64,000 bases of DNA from Chitinophaga sp. CB10 (GCA_001870995.2 MLAV02000012.1:124001-188000); one strand, 5' to 3'; shown: positions 9,881-19,596, counted from the first letter of the stretch. Notes: generated from the letters alone by a model not told the origin. Numbers and translations: made by a program.

Positions 9881-11128
9881 TTATTTTTTTAGGGGAAAAA
9901 CTGGCGCCGCATCGCGATAATCTTTCGTCCGGGGGCGAAGAAAGCACAGCAACATGCCGACGGCGGCAAGTATCACTAACGCCATCAGTGCGAAGTCACG
10001 TCCGAGGTGGCCGGCATCCGTCGACTTCCCAAGAAAGTCCGTAATCAGCGCCCCGGAAAACACGCCGCCCAGGTTCATCAGCCCGTAAGCCGTAGCGCGG
10101 TTCGCCGGCGCTACGAACTGGCAGAGGATAGGCATATTGTTGGCATCGAACATTCCGAAACCCACCCCAAAGCAGAACGCGGCCGCAACGAGGAAGAACG
10201 CGCCATTACCCATGCCGAGAAACAGCAATGCCGGGATGGTCAGGCTGAGGCCAATGGCGCTCGTGTAAATCCTTCCCCTGAGGTTTCGCTGCACCCAGCG
10301 GTCCGACAACGGCCCGCCGATAGCCACGCCAATCAAGGACGACACGGCGGTGGTGATCGTAGCCAGCGGCCCGGCCTTGCTCATAGGTACATGGAGCGTA
10401 CCGGCAAACAAGGTAGGCAGCCAGTTTTTAATCGCCCAGCCGGGAATGCTGGGAATGGAAAAGCAAAGGAAGATGACCCAGAAAGGCAGCAGCAGCACAA
10501 CGAACCTGAGGCCGCTGAAAAATGGGCGTGGCGCGGCATTGTCAGCTTTATGCGCCGGCCTGTATTCCCGGAGGAACAGCAGGAGGACAACGGCATACGC
10601 GATGCCTGCCAGCCCAAACCAGTGGAAGGTCAACTGCCAGGAAAACGTAGCGGCCACCGTGGCGCCAAAGCCGCCCAGGGCCTGGCCCATGTACAGACCC
10701 GTCATATGTATGCCTACGGCCAGGGAGCGGGTGCTTGACTGGTGATAATCCGCGATCAGGGAAAGGCCCGCGGGGATATATAATGCTTCGCTCACGCCCA
10801 TGACGGCGCGCAGCCAGTACAATTGGTTAAAGGTGGTCGCGTAGCCCATGAGCAGCGTTACGGCGGACCATACAAACAAACTGCCTACGATGAGGTATTT
10901 GCGGTTGATCCGGTCCGCAATCATGCCGCTCACCGGCGACATGAGTCCGTAAATCCACAGGAATACCGCCATAAGCCTGCCGAAGCTGGTAGCGCTTTCC
11001 AGCTCGGCGATGCTTTGCTGAATGGCCGGTTTCATGGTGGAGAGCATCTGCCGGTCCAGGTAGTTCAGCAGTGCCACAAACCATAGCAGGCCTACTACCA
11101 CCCAGGGATAATATTTACTTTTTTTCAT
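9881..11128 (-). CDS. MFS transporter of the sialic-acid operon
   Basis: A 415-residue protein with about 12 hydrophobic helices, an early LNYLDRQMLS motif and the loop motif GMIADRINRKYLI, both typical of the anion:cation-symporter branch of the major facilitator superfamily. A second-half loop reads GGPLSDRWVQRNLRGR. Inner-membrane proton-coupled uptake is expected. It is the last gene of a minus-strand operon whose other members are a sialidase, sialate lyase and mutarotase (19 bp from the latter), so N-acetylneuraminate is the likely substrate, as for the MFS NanT proteins of other Bacteroidota. The substrate is inferred from context. No internal defects are seen. Confidence 0.85.
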   Translation of the reverse strand: MKKSKYYPWVVVGLLWFVALLNYLDRQMLSTMKPAIQQSIAELESATSFGRLMAVFLWIYGLMSPVSGMIADRINRKYLIVGSLFVWSAVTLLMGYATTFNQLYWLRAVMGVSEALYIPAGLSLIADYHQSSTRSLAVGIHMTGLYMGQALGGFGATVAATFSWQLTFHWFGLAGIAYAVVLLLFLREYRPAHKADNAAPRPFFSGLRFVVLLLPFWVIFLCFSIPSIPGWAIKNWLPTLFAGTLHVPMSKAGPLATITTAVSSLIGVAIGGPLSDRWVQRNLRGRIYTSAIGLSLTIPALLFLGMGNGAFFLVAAAFCFGVGFGMFDANNMPILCQFVAPANRATAYGLMNLGGVFSGALITDFLGKSTDAGHLGRDFALMALVILAAVGMLLCFLRPRTKDYRDAAPVFPLKK

Positions 11129-11147
11129 AACGTTTTGGTGTTAACGG

Positions 11148-12239
11148 TTATCGTTTGCCTGCCCATACATGCGGCGTTCTGACGCCGGGCCTCACCTCTC
11201 CTCCCGGTAAAATAACCATATTATTCCAGCGGGCCAAAGTAGTGGTAACGGGCGCCCAGTAGCTGCCGTTGGGGTTTGCTGCCGCGTCAGCATGAATGCT
11301 GACGGGCAGTTTCCCGCTCAGTAACCATCTATCATGTGAAAGATCGTAGGATATGATTTCAGTGGAAAATCCGGGGTGGTGTTCCTTTAAGCTACCGGCA
11401 GCAGCGGCGTCCCTGCCGGAGTCGCCCCCGATGATGCTGAGCAAGCGCTCCGCTCCATAGGCTGGGGAAGGCGCGGCCACTACGGGTTGCGGCAGGTCCG
11501 CGCAACGCTGCCAGCCGGCTTCCGGGCGGTAACGCCAGGCGTCCTGCAGGTAGGCGCGTTTGCCCTGATGCAATGCCGCCCCACTGAAGAGGTAGAAATC
11601 ATCCCCATCAGCGCCGGCTACCGCCAGCATGCGGGCGGGGCCCGGGCATGGAGGCAGGGCTTTCCAGCCGTTGTGCAGGGCTTGCAGGTCCAGCATGTAC
11701 ACATCCGCGGCGGCCGTATCCGCGTCCGGCGTATGGATACCACCGGCCACGTATATACGATTTCCGGCCAGCGCTCCGCTGCAATTGGCCAGCGTTACGG
11801 GTAGTGGCGGCAGCGTGTCCGTTTGTACGGCGCCGTGCTGCCAGCGCAGGCGGAACACATCGGCATAGTGACCGCCTGCGTTGCTGCCGCCGATGCATAT
11901 CAGCCCCTCCTGGTCCACGATGGAAACGCCGTAGCCCAGTGGGCGCGGCAGCTTGCCGGCCAGCTTCCAGGGGCCCTACGGACTTTCCAGCACGTAAATA
12001 TGATCGTACCAGGTTTTCGTACCCCCGTTCCAGGGAGTGCCGCCGCCGGGGAAGTTGCTCCCGCCGGCTACCAGCAAGGCCCCGTTGGACGTGCCGGCAA
12101 AAGAGCCCGCAAACCCCGTGGTATCGGGGATTGCAGGCAGCGTGTCCCAGCGCAGCGATAGCGCCGGGTGGGTTTTACAATGCTCGTTCATCAGCATGGT
12201 TAGTATAACGATTAGGAATAGTTTCAGTTTCCTGCACAT
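11148..12239 (-). pseudogene. nanM: N-acetylneuraminate mutarotase (kelch), interrupted by an in-frame amber codon
   Basis: The product would be a six-kelch-repeat sialate mutarotase that speeds alpha-to-beta conversion of released sialic acid. Translation from ATG 12239 gives a hydrophobic leader (MCRKLKLFLIVIL), then WDTLPAIPDTTGFAGSFAG and ALLVAGGSNFPGG, and stops at TAG 11976-11978 just after HIYVLESP. The same frame continues without shift as GPWKLAGKLPRPLGYGVSI, then LICIGGSNAGG, and runs to 11148 with further kelch motifs (NRIYVAGGIHTP, LLSIIGGDSG, NMVILPGGEVRPG). Summed length, about 362 codons, equals full-length NanM. A single substitution to TAG explains the break. It starts 11 bp after nanA and ends 19 bp before the transporter gene. 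Sequencing error, recent mutation or readthrough cannot be separated here. Confidence 0.85.
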
Positions 12240-12250
12240 CTCGCGGGCAA

Positions 12251-13183
12251 TTAAAGGGTGACCTTTGCAGCGCTTACTGATTGCAGCACTTCCGCAAACC
12301 GGATCTCCTGCAGGTACTGCGCGATCTTTTCCTGTTGCGATGCATCCAGGGTGGTAAGCGGGAGGCGGCAGGGGCCGAGGTCCGTCCCGAGCAGCTTCAT
12401 GATGGCCTTTTGCGCAGGGATGGGCGAATACCATCCCAGGCATTGGATCATTTTCACCGCCTCGTATTGCAGGGCCCTTGCGCCGGTGAGATCCCCCTGT
12501 TCAAACAATTCCAGTATGCGGAGGTACAGGGGCGCCGCAAACGTGTAGGTGCTGCCGATAGCGCCTTTGGCGCCAACGGAAAGCGCCGGTAGCAGCAGCT
12601 CATCGTACCCGAAGAGGATGTCGTATTTACCGTTGCCATAATTCAGGCAGGCCTGGTATTCATGCAAGGTGGCCGCCGTGTATTTGATACCGGCCAGATT
12701 GGGAATGCGGTTTTCCGCCAGTTCCAGGAACTCCAGCGGGTTGACGGCCACGCCGGTGATGGCGGGAATGTGGTAGTAGTAGAACGGCAGTGCCGGCGCC
12801 GCGGCGGCAATCTGCGCCATACAGTCCACCATATTGCGGGCGGATGCCGGTTTGAAATAGAAAGCCGATACCGCGGAAATCGCGTCCGCGCCTGCTTTTT
12901 GCGCATGTGCCGCCAAACGGCGGGCTTCCGCAATGGAGGAATGCCCTACGTGTACCAGCACCAGGCAACGTTTATTGGCTGCCTGTACAAATGCTTCCAC
13001 GGTGGCCATACGCTCCTCGGCAGTTAAGTTGGGCCCTTCCCCATTGGTACCGCATATAAACACGCCTTTCACGCCCTGTTGCACCAGGTTATCGACGAGG
13101 GAAGGAACCAGGGAGAGGTTCAATGAGCCATCTTCATTAAATGTGCTGAACGTAGCAGCGATCAATCCTTGTATTTTCATCAT
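12251..13183 (-). CDS. nanA: N-acetylneuraminate lyase
   Basis: Class I aldolase that cleaves N-acetylneuraminate to N-acetylmannosamine and pyruvate in the cytoplasm. The 310-residue TIM barrel carries GTNGEG (about 45-50, carboxylate-binding loop), YYYHIP with the catalytic Tyr137, and the Schiff-base Lys167 in GIKYT. The Tyr/Lys spacing and the GTNGEG/YYYHIP motifs separate sialate lyases from dihydrodipicolinate synthases. The start codon shares one base with the stop codon of the upstream sialidase (TAATG), which suggests translational coupling. No ManNAc kinase or epimerase gene follows in the operon, so the product must enter amino-sugar metabolism through genes elsewhere. Confidence 0.93.
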   Translation of the reverse strand: MMKIQGLIAATFSTFNEDGSLNLSLVPSLVDNLVQQGVKGVFICGTNGEGPNLTAEERMATVEAFVQAANKRCLVLVHVGHSSIAEARRLAAHAQKAGADAISAVSAFYFKPASARNMVDCMAQIAAAAPALPFYYYHIPAITGVAVNPLEFLELAENRIPNLAGIKYTAATLHEYQACLNYGNGKYDILFGYDELLLPALSVGAKGAIGSTYTFAAPLYLRILELFEQGDLTGARALQYEAVKMIQCLGWYSPIPAQKAIMKLLGTDLGPCRLPLTTLDASQQEKIAQYLQEIRFAEVLQSVSAAKVTL

Positions 13184-14355
13184 TAGTTATTTCGGGTTAT
13201 TTTTTTCAGCCATTGCGTATTGAATGTTTTCAGCACCAGGCTATAATTGAATCCTTTGTTGTTGCCGGTATTGGTTTCGTACAGGCAGTAAATGGTACCG
13301 TCCTTGCCGGCGGCCATATCGCTATAGCCGGAAGGCCCGCTGTCCAGCACGCGGCGTAGCTGCCAGGTTTTGCCATCATCCAGCGAAACGCTGGCCGTGA
13401 GGTTGGCGCGGGGATGTTTTTCGATAGCGCGACTGTCCGGGTTGACGAATACGAGGGCAGGTTTGCCTTGCGGACGCCAGGACGGCACGCTGACGATGCT
13501 GGCCATGCAGGTAGGGTCGAACAACTCTTCCGCGTAGCGTATAGGCGTCCACGTGGTAGCGCCGTCCGGACTTTCAGCGAAAGCCCGGCGCCTGGCTGGC
13601 GAAGGGTTGCGGATGCTGAGGAGTACGCGGCGGTCCGACAACTCAACGGGCTGGCTTTCGTTCGGATTAGGGATCAATGCAGAGGAATCCGCCACGATAG
13701 CGCCCCGATGCCAGGTAGCGCCATAGTCGTCGCTATAAATGGTGGCCACGCAGGAAGGGCTGTGGCTGCGGCGGGGCGCAAGCTTGCGGGAATCCGCCAG
13801 CCATACGGCGGCGAGCAGCCGGCCCGATTGCAGCTGTATGCCGTGGCCGGGGCCGGGGGCCAGTACCTTCCAGTTATATCCGGGTTTAAACTGGTCGTAA
13901 ACGGCAGTGATGTTCACCGGGGCGGACCAGGTTATACCATCGTCTTCAGAACGGATATAGAAAGCGTCCTTATAATCTTTCTGGTACAGGAGGTGGACCA
14001 CTCCCCTGTCGTCCACGATGGGCGTGGGATTACCCACGGGCGACTGCCGGCTGGTATCCAGCACGGTAATGCCGCTCCATGTTTTACCGCCATCCGTACT
14101 CCTGCGCAGGATCAGGTTCATATCAGCCCAATCGCTGGCATTGCCGATCCTGCCTTCGCAGAAGGCCAGCAGCGTTTGTTTGGGCGTGAGCGCCAGCGCG
14201 GGAATACGCATGGAGGCGTACTTGCCGTCCGGCTCAAATACAATGCGGGCTTCACTCACGGCGGCGCCGACCGGGTGGCGGGCAGCGTTACAGGCGGACC
14301 AGCCCATGGCGGCCGCTATTAGTAGTGATTTGTAAGGTATCCTTATCATTCTCAT
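13183..14355 (-). CDS. nanH: Exo-alpha-sialidase (GH33)
   Basis: Releases terminal sialic acids from glycoconjugates. The 390-residue protein has an N-terminal membrane-export segment with a cysteine at position 22 (GWSAC), so it is probably a lipoprotein, though the lipobox is poor. Family signs are the RIPAL arginine motif near residue 50, four Asp-boxes (STDGGKTW, SEDDGITW, SDDYGATW, SLDDGKTW), a glutamate in NESQPVEL, an SIRNPS segment and a probable nucleophile tyrosine in GYSDMA near the C-terminus. It is the third gene of the operon, after susD and before nanA, which overlaps its stop codon. No carbohydrate-binding extension is present. Confidence 0.92.
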   Translation of the reverse strand: MRMIRIPYKSLLIAAAMGWSACNAARHPVGAAVSEARIVFEPDGKYASMRIPALALTPKQTLLAFCEGRIGNASDWADMNLILRRSTDGGKTWSGITVLDTSRQSPVGNPTPIVDDRGVVHLLYQKDYKDAFYIRSEDDGITWSAPVNITAVYDQFKPGYNWKVLAPGPGHGIQLQSGRLLAAVWLADSRKLAPRRSHSPSCVATIYSDDYGATWHRGAIVADSSALIPNPNESQPVELSDRRVLLSIRNPSPARRRAFAESPDGATTWTPIRYAEELFDPTCMASIVSVPSWRPQGKPALVFVNPDSRAIEKHPRANLTASVSLDDGKTWQLRRVLDSGPSGYSDMAAGKDGTIYCLYETNTGNNKGFNYSLVLKTFNTQWLKKITRNN

Positions 14356-14454
14356 ATAAGTAAATTAATCGGCAGGGCAGGTATTATTTTAACAGGCCTG
14401 CTTTGTACAATGCTATCAATTAGCAAGGCAGGCAATGCTTGATCATGCCCTCCA

Positions 14455-15915
14455 TCAATAACCATCCGTTTGGGTCATGTTAGGATTATTTGCCAGCACG
14501 GTCGTATTCACCGGCCAGAAGAGCGGCGTGGTCTTCCCTTTCAGGTTAGGCACGTATTTGTACACGTCGATGGTACCACCAATATGAAAACGCACGAGGT
14601 CAAACCAGCGTTTGTTCTCAAAGAAGAGTTCCCTGCCACGTTCGTCCAGGATTTCCTTTTCCATGGCGGCGGTACTCATTTCGCCGGCGTAGCCATCGAT
14701 ACCGGCGCGCTGCCGCACGAGGTCCAGGTATTTTTTACTGTTGGCGTAATCGGCCAGTAGCGCGTAGGCTTCCGCTTTCAGCAGGTAGAGGTCCGCCAGG
14801 CGATAGAGGATAATATCGTTATCAGCATAACGGTCATCCACATACACCGTGCCCGGGTATTTGGTGATCCAGCTGATCTTTGGGCCGGAGGGATACATAT
14901 CCGCGATCCAGGTATAAGGAATACGCTTGTCGTTACTGTATTTGAACAGCGATTTTGACAAGGGGCTGATCTGGTAAGCGCCCTGGCCGTTCGTGGAATT
15001 TTTCACGTACGGGATTTGTTCCTTGTTGGTAGCGCCTTCCAGCACATCTTTAAAGGGCAGGGCATTTTTGCCATAGTTGCCGCCGGGCGTTTCGTCCTTG
15101 CTGAAGTAGGCAGCCAGCAGCACTTCCGTATTGGCGGAAGCGCGGTTGCCGGTTACCCTGGAGAAGTCCGCATTCAGCGAAAGGCCGGTGGCTTCCACTT
15201 CCGTGATGGCGCTCACCGCGGCCTGCAGCGCGCTCTCGCCGCCGGCCTGTACGCGGGCTTTCCAGAGGAGGGCATCCGCTTTCATGGCCATCGCGCTGCC
15301 GTAAGCAAAGCGGTATTTGGAAGGATAGGTTGTTTTGGAGAAGTTGGACATGCCGGTAAACTGGGCGATGGCTTCGTCCAGGTCGGCCAGGATCTGCGTC
15401 ATGACTTCTTCGCCGCTGTTGCGTTTATGCGGGGTGACGTGTTCGTCCGTAATGGCTTCCAGCACAATGGGCACGCTGCCGAATACACGCAGCAGGTGGA
15501 AATAGAAATACGCGCGCAGGGCCAGCGTTTCCCCAACGATCTTTCGTTTCAGGTCAGGCGAGGAAGCGAAGTCAAAAGCCTTGATCTTATCCAGCAGGAG
15601 GTTGCAGTGGCCGATGCCCTTATACCATTCCGCATAGTTCACCGCGCCGTTGGCAGGTGATAATGTTTGGGACCAGGCCACCGTGAAACGCGAGTTGGTA
15701 GCGGACACCAGCTCTTCTCCCCTCTCCGTGCCGTAGGTAACGTTGTTGGCTATACTCCGCATGACGGAATAGATACCCACGAGGTTGGGTTCAAAGTCGC
15801 CCTCGTTATGAAAAAACACCTGGTCCGTGATCTGCGACTGTGGCTCTACATCCAGTATTTTATCGCAGGCTGTAAACAGCGACAGCAGTAATATATAACA
15901 GCAAATCTTTTTCAT
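14455..15915 (-). CDS. SusD/RagB-type glycan-binding lipoprotein of the sialic-acid operon
   Basis: Surface lipoprotein that captures glycans and lids the SusC barrel. The 486-residue protein has a lipoprotein signal (LLLSLFTAC, lipid cysteine at 16), followed by DKILDVEPQSQITDQVFF typical of SusD N-termini. Tetratricopeptide-like helices include LALRAYFYFHLLRVFGSVPIV. The C-terminal SusD domain shows DIILYRLADLYLLKAEAYA, then ILDERGRELFFENKRWFDLVRF. It lies 30 bp after the susC gene and 99 bp before the sialidase gene on the same strand. It is the likely counterpart of the sialate-uptake SusD (NanU-like) proteins; that equivalence rests on context. Confidence 0.93.
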   Translation of the reverse strand: MKKICCYILLLSLFTACDKILDVEPQSQITDQVFFHNEGDFEPNLVGIYSVMRSIANNVTYGTERGEELVSATNSRFTVAWSQTLSPANGAVNYAEWYKGIGHCNLLLDKIKAFDFASSPDLKRKIVGETLALRAYFYFHLLRVFGSVPIVLEAITDEHVTPHKRNSGEEVMTQILADLDEAIAQFTGMSNFSKTTYPSKYRFAYGSAMAMKADALLWKARVQAGGESALQAAVSAITEVEATGLSLNADFSRVTGNRASANTEVLLAAYFSKDETPGGNYGKNALPFKDVLEGATNKEQIPYVKNSTNGQGAYQISPLSKSLFKYSNDKRIPYTWIADMYPSGPKISWITKYPGTVYVDDRYADNDIILYRLADLYLLKAEAYALLADYANSKKYLDLVRQRAGIDGYAGEMSTAAMEKEILDERGRELFFENKRWFDLVRFHIGGTIDVYKYVPNLKGKTTPLFWPVNTTVLANNPNMTQTDGY

Positions 15916-15945
15916 GATGCATCGTTTATGAGTGATGAAACCGCA

Positions 15946-18900
15946 TTAAAACCGGAGGTTGGCGCCCAGTGAAAATTGCCGCGGACGCGGATAGCCGCCC
16001 GGGTCAAACCCGCTGTAGATCTCCGGGTTCAGTCCTTTGTAAGCCGTGAGGTAGCCCACGTTGTAGATACTGCCGGAGATATTGAGCCCGGAAATACCTG
16101 CACGCTTCAGGATAGCGGCGGGCACATCGTAGGACAGGGTGATTTCCCGCAGGGCCAGGAAATCGCCTTTTTCGTACATCACGGATACGTCCGAGTTGTA
16201 GCTGTTGTTGTTGCCGAGGGTGGCATTGCGCAGGTAGTTGCGCTGGCCGTAATCGTAATCCGCAAAGGAGAAGCGGGCGTATTTCATGTTTTTATCCCCT
16301 TGCTGTTTCCATACATCCGGCCCCAGCGCCTGCGCGGGCGCGCCTTCGTTGAACGCGCGGCCCTGGCCCATGGAGCGGGCGAGCGCGCCGTTGCTGATCA
16401 TATGACCGAGGGCGTAATCGGCATTCACACGCAGGGAAATGCCTTTATAGGTGAAGGTGTTTTGCAGGCCGCCCATTTTATCCGGGTTGCGGTAACCGAT
16501 AAATACCTGGTCCCTGGTATCAATCACCCCGTCGTTATTGACATCTTCGAAGATGAAGTCGCCCCCGCGTTTACCCACTTTGATGCCCTGCGGAGATGCC
16601 AGGTTATCCTTGATGCGGCTGTTCCATTCGGCAGCCTCTTCATCGGTGGCAAAAACGCCCAGGACGTTGTACGCGTAGATGCAGTACGGCCGTTCCCCTT
16701 CCGCGAGGCCGCCTGCTTCCACCAGTTTACCGGCGGATTTATCATAGATGATATCGCCGCCCTGGCGGTTTTTAGCCCTGCCATTTGCCGGCAGTTCCGT
16801 GATGGTGGTGCGGTTGTAAGCGAAAGTGAAGTTGGCGTTCCAGCTGAAGGAGCCTGATTTGATGATGGTACCGCCGATGGCCACTTCAATCCCGCGGTTG
16901 CGCAGGGCGCCGTTGTTGTACGTGATATTGCCAAACGGCGCTTCCGATGGCAGCGGTTTGGTGGTGATACGGTCCTTCGTCAGTTTGTTATAGAAATCGA
17001 GGGAGAGGTTCAGGCGGTTATTGAAAAAGCCTGCGTCCACGGCGATGTCCGTAGTGACGGTGGACTCCCAGCGGAGGTTTGGATTGGAAAGGCCGGCGCG
17101 GATGATGCCCGCATTCAGCGCGTAGCTGACGTTGTCATAATCCCCGTAGGTATCGGCGATACTGAGTCCGCTCAGGCCTGCCGCTCCCCAGCTGGCGCGG
17201 AGTTTCAGGCTGCTGAAGGTATTGCTTTTCCAGAACTCCTCCTGGTCGATATTCCAACCGGCGGAGAGGGACGGGAAGAGCGCGTACTTATTACCCGGCG
17301 CAAAGTTGGAGAAGCCATCGTAGCGCAGGGAGCCGCCCAGCAGGTAACGCATTTTATAGTCGTAGCTGAACTGCCCGAAAAGGCTTGCCGATCTTGTTTC
17401 CCCGAGTTCCGTACGGAAATCCACTACGTTGCTGACTACCTGCCCGTTGATACTGGTGGTAGGGTCCTCCTCTATCGTATATACGTAATCGTTAGCAGCC
17501 CGTTGAGAGCCCATATCTTTAATATGGTTGGTATTGCGGGTATAGTTCATACCGGCGAGGGTGCTGAAGTGATGATCCGATTGGATGTTGAAGTCGTATT
17601 GCAGCACCTGGTCCAGCATCAGCTGGCGGGAAGCGTTGGTATAATCATCTTTCCAGCGTTGCATGGAAGGCTGTATTTCATCCGGAGGCGTGGCTTTGCG
17701 GCGGAACAGCTCCGTATAGTCGTCAATGACATAGGACACGGACGGGCGCCAGTGCAGTCCTTTGGTGATGGTGAGGTCAGCGGCGGCGCGGCTCACCAGT
17801 CGTTCCGTATTCGTGCGCATATCGTCATACTTCAAGGTATGGAAGCGGTTACGCACCGTGTACAGTTCGCCCAGGGCGGGGTCCCCATTGTCCTTGAAGG
17901 TGCGGATCAGCGGCGTGATGCGGATCGCGCGGACCAGGTCGTTCTGGTAGGCGTCCACGTAGTTGGGAATCACGTTCTGGTAGTTGATCATGAAATCCAG
18001 CCGCAGGTTATCGGAGGCGCGGTAGCCAAAATTGCCCAGGGCGTTGTAGCGTTGGTATTTGGTGCCTACCAGCACGCCTTTCTGGTTGGTATATCCCATG
18101 GAGAAGTTGTAGTCCGCTTTATCCGTACCACCGCTGAGGGTGACGTTATCCTGGTTGCTGATGCCGGTATTCCAGAGCATATCCTGGTAGTGGTTGTCGG
18201 CAAAGAGCAGTTTGGTACCGGGATTGATGGGATCGTCCATGGTTTGCCAGCCGTGCGCCAGGAGGTTGTCTACATAGGCCTGGCCTTCCACCTGCACGAT
18301 GTTATCATACAATGCGGTGAGGTAGGTGCTTTTACCAAACTGGCCTTTCTGGGTAAATACTTTTGTACCTGCGGAGAACCCTGCGTTGTAGAGCAGGTTG
18401 TTTTTATCCAGCGCGTCGTGGGTGTTGGCCACGGTGGTGCGTGCGAGGCGGAGGTATTCCGCCGCGGAGAGGTAGTCGTAATCGCGGGCCTGCGTTTCCC
18501 AGGTGGTGCGGTGGTTGAGCGTAACGGAGGAGCGGGTGTTGAGCTTGCCCCTTTTGGTACGGATGACGATCACGCCGTTTGCGCCGCGCGCGCCGTAGAT
18601 GGCGGTGGAAGCCGCATCTTTCATCACCTGCATGGATTCGATATCGTCCGGATTGATGTCGTTAATGGAGCGGAACACGCCGTCTACTACTACGAGCGGG
18701 CTGGTGCCTTCCACGCTGCCCACCTGTGCACCATTATTGTTGCCGAGGCCACTACCGTAGACGTTGGGCTTGGTGCCCCCGCGGATGATAATGTTGGTAG
18801 CCCCGATGCCGGGTTGCCCCTGGTTGATGGGGATGGACACGCCGGCGATCTTACCCTGCATGGCTTGCACCGGGTTTGGGTTCGGATTGTTTTTGAGTTC

Positions 18901-19296
18901 CGCAATATCCATTTTGGAGATGGCGGCGGTGTTCTTTTTCACGGATTGTTCCGTGTAGCCTACTACTAGCACTTCGCCCAGTTGGGAGGAGGAAGATGCC
19001 AGCGTAATGTCAATGTTGGCGCGATTGTGTACCGGAATTGTTTTGGCGGCATAGTTCATCATACGAAACAGCAGCGTTTCGTTGCCGGACGGCAGTTTGA
19101 GCGTAAAGCGGCCATCCGGGCCGGTGGCGGCGCCAACGCCTGGTTTGCCGGCTACGGCGATGCTGACACCGATGAGCGGTTCTTTGGTGGCGGAGTCTTT
19201 TACGGTGCCGGATACAGTAAATCCGCCGGTTTGAGCGGCGCTTTCTTTTACTCCCAATAGTAAAAAGAGGCAGCAACAAAGTTTAAATAACCTCAT
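15946..19296 (-). CDS. SusC/RagA-type TonB-dependent receptor of the sialic-acid operon, 1116 aa
   Basis: Outer-membrane importer working with the following SusD. Signal peptide 1-21 (ending ESAAQ), carboxypeptidase-regulatory-like domain (about 25-110, SGTVKDSATKEPLIGVSI), plug with NIIIRGGTKP, PLVVVDG and MKDAASTAIYGARGANGV, then a beta-barrel ending in the aromatic residue of LGANLRF. The plug linker holds an unusual NNPNPNPVQAMQGKIAGV segment. It is the first gene of the operon SusC-SusD-sialidase-NanA-NanM-transporter. A predicted promoter and a GntR-type operator-like palindrome lie about 130 bp upstream. Confidence 0.95.
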   Translation of the reverse strand: MRLFKLCCCLFLLLGVKESAAQTGGFTVSGTVKDSATKEPLIGVSIAVAGKPGVGAATGPDGRFTLKLPSGNETLLFRMMNYAAKTIPVHNRANIDITLASSSSQLGEVLVVGYTEQSVKKNTAAISKMDIAELKNNPNPNPVQAMQGKIAGVSIPINQGQPGIGATNIIIRGGTKPNVYGSGLGNNNGAQVGSVEGTSPLVVVDGVFRSINDINPDDIESMQVMKDAASTAIYGARGANGVIVIRTKRGKLNTRSSVTLNHRTTWETQARDYDYLSAAEYLRLARTTVANTHDALDKNNLLYNAGFSAGTKVFTQKGQFGKSTYLTALYDNIVQVEGQAYVDNLLAHGWQTMDDPINPGTKLLFADNHYQDMLWNTGISNQDNVTLSGGTDKADYNFSMGYTNQKGVLVGTKYQRYNALGNFGYRASDNLRLDFMINYQNVIPNYVDAYQNDLVRAIRITPLIRTFKDNGDPALGELYTVRNRFHTLKYDDMRTNTERLVSRAAADLTITKGLHWRPSVSYVIDDYTELFRRKATPPDEIQPSMQRWKDDYTNASRQLMLDQVLQYDFNIQSDHHFSTLAGMNYTRNTNHIKDMGSQRAANDYVYTIEEDPTTSINGQVVSNVVDFRTELGETRSASLFGQFSYDYKMRYLLGGSLRYDGFSNFAPGNKYALFPSLSAGWNIDQEEFWKSNTFSSLKLRASWGAAGLSGLSIADTYGDYDNVSYALNAGIIRAGLSNPNLRWESTVTTDIAVDAGFFNNRLNLSLDFYNKLTKDRITTKPLPSEAPFGNITYNNGALRNRGIEVAIGGTIIKSGSFSWNANFTFAYNRTTITELPANGRAKNRQGGDIIYDKSAGKLVEAGGLAEGERPYCIYAYNVLGVFATDEEAAEWNSRIKDNLASPQGIKVGKRGGDFIFEDVNNDGVIDTRDQVFIGYRNPDKMGGLQNTFTYKGISLRVNADYALGHMISNGALARSMGQGRAFNEGAPAQALGPDVWKQQGDKNMKYARFSFADYDYGQRNYLRNATLGNNNSYNSDVSVMYEKGDFLALREITLSYDVPAAILKRAGISGLNISGSIYNVGYLTAYKGLNPEIYSGFDPGGYPRPRQFSLGANLRF

Positions 19297-19421
19297 TTGC
19301 GTGAGTTTAAGTGTGTAATGAGTATAGGTTCCCCCTCACCACGAAAACAGTTTGGCGCGGCCGCGCGTGTATGCTGAGCGTGGAATCACATTTTCATAAC
19401 GTAAAAATAGTATTAGTAGTT

Positions 19422-19432
19422 ATGTTCTACAT
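19422..19432. promoter_or_regulatory. Operator-like palindrome over the nan operon start
   Basis: ATGTTCTACAT is an inverted repeat (ATGT / ACAT around TCT). Its core TGTTCTACA differs by one base from the core TGTACTACA in front of the GntR gene. It lies directly downstream of the predicted -7 box, where a bound repressor would block initiation. Assignment to the nearby regulator is inference. Confidence 0.45.
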
Positions 19433-19434
19433 AT

Positions 19435-19464
19435 TAAATGTAGGCATTGTTTTTTTATTTCAAA
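19435..19464 (-). promoter_or_regulatory. Putative promoter of the sialic-acid operon
   Basis: Read on the minus strand, TTTG (19464-19461) is followed after 18 bp by TACATTTA (19442-19435), one mismatch from TAnnTTTG. This predicts an untranslated leader of about 130 nt before the SusC start at 19296. Confidence 0.45.
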
Positions 19465-19544
19465 AAGTTTTGGGGGATTTTTTTCTTTTGGGGAGGTGGA
19501 GGGCGAGGTGTTTGGCGGGCGGGTGGGCGCTGTGGGCGGTGCAT

Positions 19545-19596
19545 TGGGCGGGCGTAATGGGCGGGCGTAGTGAGCGGGCGTAGTGGGCGGGTGCAA
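19545..19596. repeat. Four 13-bp tandem repeats in a G-rich tract
   Basis: Units at 19545, 19558, 19571 and 19584 follow TGGGCGGGCGTAG with one to four changes. Degenerate copies extend the tract to about 19513-19634. The plus strand carries repeated GGG runs at short spacing, a pattern able to form G-quadruplexes. The tract lies upstream of the predicted nan promoter and does not look coding. Confidence 0.75.

Noticed and set aside
17503..18969. 488-codon plus-strand frame
   Set aside because: Shadow of the nan SusC gene, whose minus-strand translation is conserved across the whole span.
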